Source: Trematomus loennbergii (lineage: Eukaryota > Chordata > Actinopteri > Perciformes > Nototheniidae). Taken from it: DNA of 64,000 nucleotides. The notes beneath the pieces are model-generated. The model made no database searches, was not told the origin of the DNA, and saw nothing but the letters and a program-made list of their open reading frames with translations. This document shows, piece after piece, positions 62,133 to 64,000 of this stretch. Within the stretch, counting starts at the first letter, position 1. Every line of letters begins with the position of its first letter. The position numbers were made by a program, and so were the translations under genes. Location of the stretch: assembly GCA_012861695.1 (NCBI GenBank), contig JAAOOA010000060.1, forward strand, positions 15,003,972 through 15,067,971. The letters are read 5' to 3'.

Positions 62133-62450
62133 CAGGGGTCTCCAACCTTTTTTAGGATGAGAGCTACTTAAAAAAAATAAAACAAGTCGTGAGCTACTTT
62201 TACTCCTCTTTTTTTTGTTTTTTGCTGTGTATATATTTAGCACATTTTAACATTATGATATGCTTACCTTTAACCTTCGTTTGCTATTTGGGTCTGTGGG
62301 ACCCCTTTTCAGTGTTTACTAAAAGAACATGTATGCAATTAAATTATTTTAACCTGTTTTATTTGGGGGTGGACCTCACCTCCCCTAGGGGGGTCCTCAC
62401 CTCCTCTAGGGGGGTCCGGGGGCATGCACCTCCGGGAAGATGTTTTTTTA
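62133..62450 (+). mobile_element. Partial second hAT-like element (left end only)
   Basis: Begins CAGGGGTCTCCAACCTTTTT followed by GAGAGCTACTT, a common hAT terminal sequence, and includes TAGGGGGGTCCGGGGGCATG-type sequence. No matching right terminus was found, so the extent is a guess. Confidence 0.45.
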
Positions 62451-62976
62451 AATGTTGAAGTGAAATGCATCAATCTGGTGCACTTTGAGCACAGCATGAA
62501 TTGATGGATACAGCTCTCAACACTCAGATGAAAGGGAGCTGTATACTTTTTAATGATCCAAACATCTTTAGAATATGATCACAACCAATAACAAATCATT
62601 TAAACTGGTTTATTCTTATCTTATGTTACCTAGTTAGCATTCTTTCTTTTTATTTATGCATATTTTACTAATCACTCCCCTTTTAAACTGTTCTTTTTTT
62701 TTTTACTGTCCTACAGTACACATTGGAATGATTTCTTACTTTATTTTTTACAACTAGGCTATATTAAATAGATAAACACATTGCTTTTCTTCCCGACTGC
62801 AACGCTGTTGTGTGTGTGTGTGAGAGATTTTTACACATGTCTGTAAATGATTTTGGTTTCAGATGTGTGTGTGTGTGAGCAGGCTCGGATTGGCCATCGG
62901 GAGATTCGGGACTTTTCCCGGTGGCCCGCTGCCGTTGGGCTGCTGCTGTCGGTGGGCTGCTGCCGTTGGCATAGGC

Positions 62977-63064
62977 GTGGACTTTCACAGCGCCGCTGCG
63001 CTGGTACCGCATCCGCCGCCGCAAACACCCGCCGTTGCGAGGCTCCGGCGCTGTGAAAGTCCAC
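62977..63064. repeat. 19-bp perfect inverted repeat in GC-rich sequence
   Basis: GTGGACTTTCACAGCGCCG (62977-62995) and its exact complement (63046-63064) flank a 50-bp CG-rich loop. The right arm lies in a 35-bp direct repeat (GCCGTTGCGAGGCTCCGGC at 63031 and a variant at 63066). Confidence 0.85.
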
Positions 63065-63079
63065 CGCCGTTGCGAGTCT

Positions 63080-63190
63080 CCGGCTGTAACAGTCCACTAC
63101 CGCCCGAAAGGACCCAGGTTCGATTCCGGCCTGAGGTCCAAAAAATGTATTTAAAAAAAAAAAAAAAAAGTTTAAAAAAAAAAATAATCT
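63080..63190 (+). mobile_element. tRNA-derived SINE fragment with poly(A)
   Basis: GGTTCGATTCC (63118-63128) is a near-perfect B box in the context CAGGTTCGATTCCGGCCTG, followed within 20 bp by A-rich runs at 63154-63185. No A box was recognised upstream. Confidence 0.45.
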
Positions 63191-63434
63191 CCCGTTCATT
63201 GCGTCCATTCGCGACCCACCTATCACAGCTCTGCGCCCCACCAGTGGGGCGCGCCCCACACTTTGAGAAACACTGTGTTAGTGGCATTTTCGAGCCTGAA
63301 ACCTGAAAAACAGGCTCAGGGTTAACAGGTTGACAGGTTAAGATATTCATTGCTATCGGGATGTTAAGAGCATTCCATGGAATATAACAAAAAGTATATC
63401 TCGAGCCGGTTTCTCAAACTTACCTACCCCACCT

Positions 63435-64000
63435 TTAAGGCGAGACAGTACAGGTGAATAGGGTAATTTTTTTAACTTAAAGATATCAGCTAAAAATGTC
63501 TCCAATAGTTTTTTGTATTACAAGTTTTCTTAAATAGCAAATGAGCCATAATCTCATTAAATATGCGCATATTTTAATACATTTCAGGAACACAAATCTG
63601 AACATTGGATAAAGCCAGGTTCAAAATTCTTGTTTCATTTTGTAGTCATATTAGAATCTAAAGTTTTTACAGAAGGGATTTTCGATATCTCTATCACTCC
63701 ATACATGTAAATCAGAAAATACTGTCAACAGCCCTAAAATATCAATTTTCGCCATGTTTTTAGGTATAACATTTTATATAATTCAGGCTATGAATGATGT
63801 ATGAACAAACCCTTCAGTAAAACCTTCAGAATATTGATAGGAATATAACTGGAAGGTTTAGTGTATCTACGTGCTACTGAAGTGGACATTTCTCACTCAG
63901 AATAGGAGAAAAAACTCATTTTGAGAAAACGACCTTTAAAGATTGCTGTGTGGCGCTACCTAAACTCTCCTGTTCTTTGGATGACAGCTTGCGCATCTAC
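63435..64000. other. Window end; probably XPNPEP1 intron
   Basis: AT-rich with no ORF matching the missing N-terminal part of XPNPEP1. The upstream exons should lie beyond the window. Confidence 0.5.

Larger units (their letters stand above)
62003..63275. mobile_element. hAT-like element with perfect 8-bp duplication TGTTAGTG
   Basis: 1,273 bp, starting CAGTGGTTCTCAAACTTTTT and ending (reverse) CAGTGTTTCTCAAAGTGTGG. TGTTAGTG occurs immediately left (61995-62002) and right (63276-63283): an exact 8-bp target duplication, diagnostic of hAT. It carries a partial second hAT, a GC-rich inverted repeat and a tRNA-SINE scrap. No transposase. Confidence 0.85.
61032..63337. mobile_element. TTAA-target (piggyBac-like) element inserted in MITE-A copy 3
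   Basis: Bounded by TTAA at 61028-61031 and 63338-63341, exactly where the intact MITE-A copy has a single TTAA. Left end CCTCTTAAGCACAGCGG; right end (reverse) CCTGTCAACCTGTTAACCC: weak terminal similarity beginning CCT. Without its own hAT insert it is about 1.0 kb. No transposase ORF. The piggyBac label rests on the target duplication. Confidence 0.65.
60748..63434 (+). mobile_element. MITE-A copy 3, interrupted by a 2.3-kb nested insertion
   Basis: The left part 60748-61031 and right part 63342-63434 join into a 377-bp element with AGGTGGGGTAGGT termini and TTAA flanks (60744-60747 and 63435-63438). Copy 1 supplies the uninterrupted sequence across the insertion point (AAAGCACTTAAGATATTC on its minus strand). 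Confidence 0.85.

Noticed and set aside
62764..63350. Several overlapping ORFs at the right end
   Set aside because: They overlap the GC-rich segment of a nested hAT in several frames on both strands; no domain seen.
63930..64000. Possible upstream XPNPEP1 exon at the window edge
   Set aside because: The minus-strand translation does not match any part of the missing N-terminal region.

Overview
The window is nuclear DNA of a ray-finned fish, probably a percomorph-like teleost. Three things point there: a split gene with GT-AG introns whose protein is clearly vertebrate XPNPEP1, long (CA)n/(TG)n microsatellites every few kilobases, and a dense load of teleost-type repeats (TTAA and hAT-type elements, Harbinger-like MITEs, LINE 3' ends, tRNA-SINE scraps). 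There are no operons, ribosome-binding sites or other prokaryotic features.

Layout. Positions 1-48,000 are essentially gene-free. They hold microsatellites, two copies of a 362-380 bp TTAA-flanked MITE near the left end, two copies of a TAA-flanked Harbinger-like MITE (21.9-22.5 kb and 41.0-41.5 kb, the first carrying an intact MADF-like reading frame), a 3' remnant of an RTE-type LINE (31.2-31.5 kb), and a striking composite at 35.9-38.5 kb. That composite is a GC-rich proline-coding minisatellite (60-, about 42-, 33- and 39-bp periods) lying behind a 416-bp LTR-like module, with an unrecognised coiled-coil ORF on the other strand immediately beyond it.

Genes. A small unrecognised single-pass membrane protein gene lies on the + strand (two well-supported exons, 48,564-48,660 and 49,957-50,296, plus a tentative first exon). 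It faces, tail to tail, XPNPEP1 on the - strand. Fifteen XPNPEP1 exons (51,633-59,229) could be placed to the base. They join in frame into about 511 C-terminal residues with all five manganese ligands. The first exons, about 127 residues by comparison with the human protein, are not visible and should lie beyond position 64,000.

The XPNPEP1 introns and the 59.2-64 kb stretch are packed with transposons. These include a LINE inserted into the 3' end of another LINE, and a nest (MITE, then a TTAA element, then an hAT, then a partial second hAT) in which the target-site duplications of the three outer layers can be read directly. No complete autonomous transposon, rRNA, tRNA or CRISPR array was found. 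Family names for repeats come from terminal motifs and target duplications seen by eye, not from a database search.
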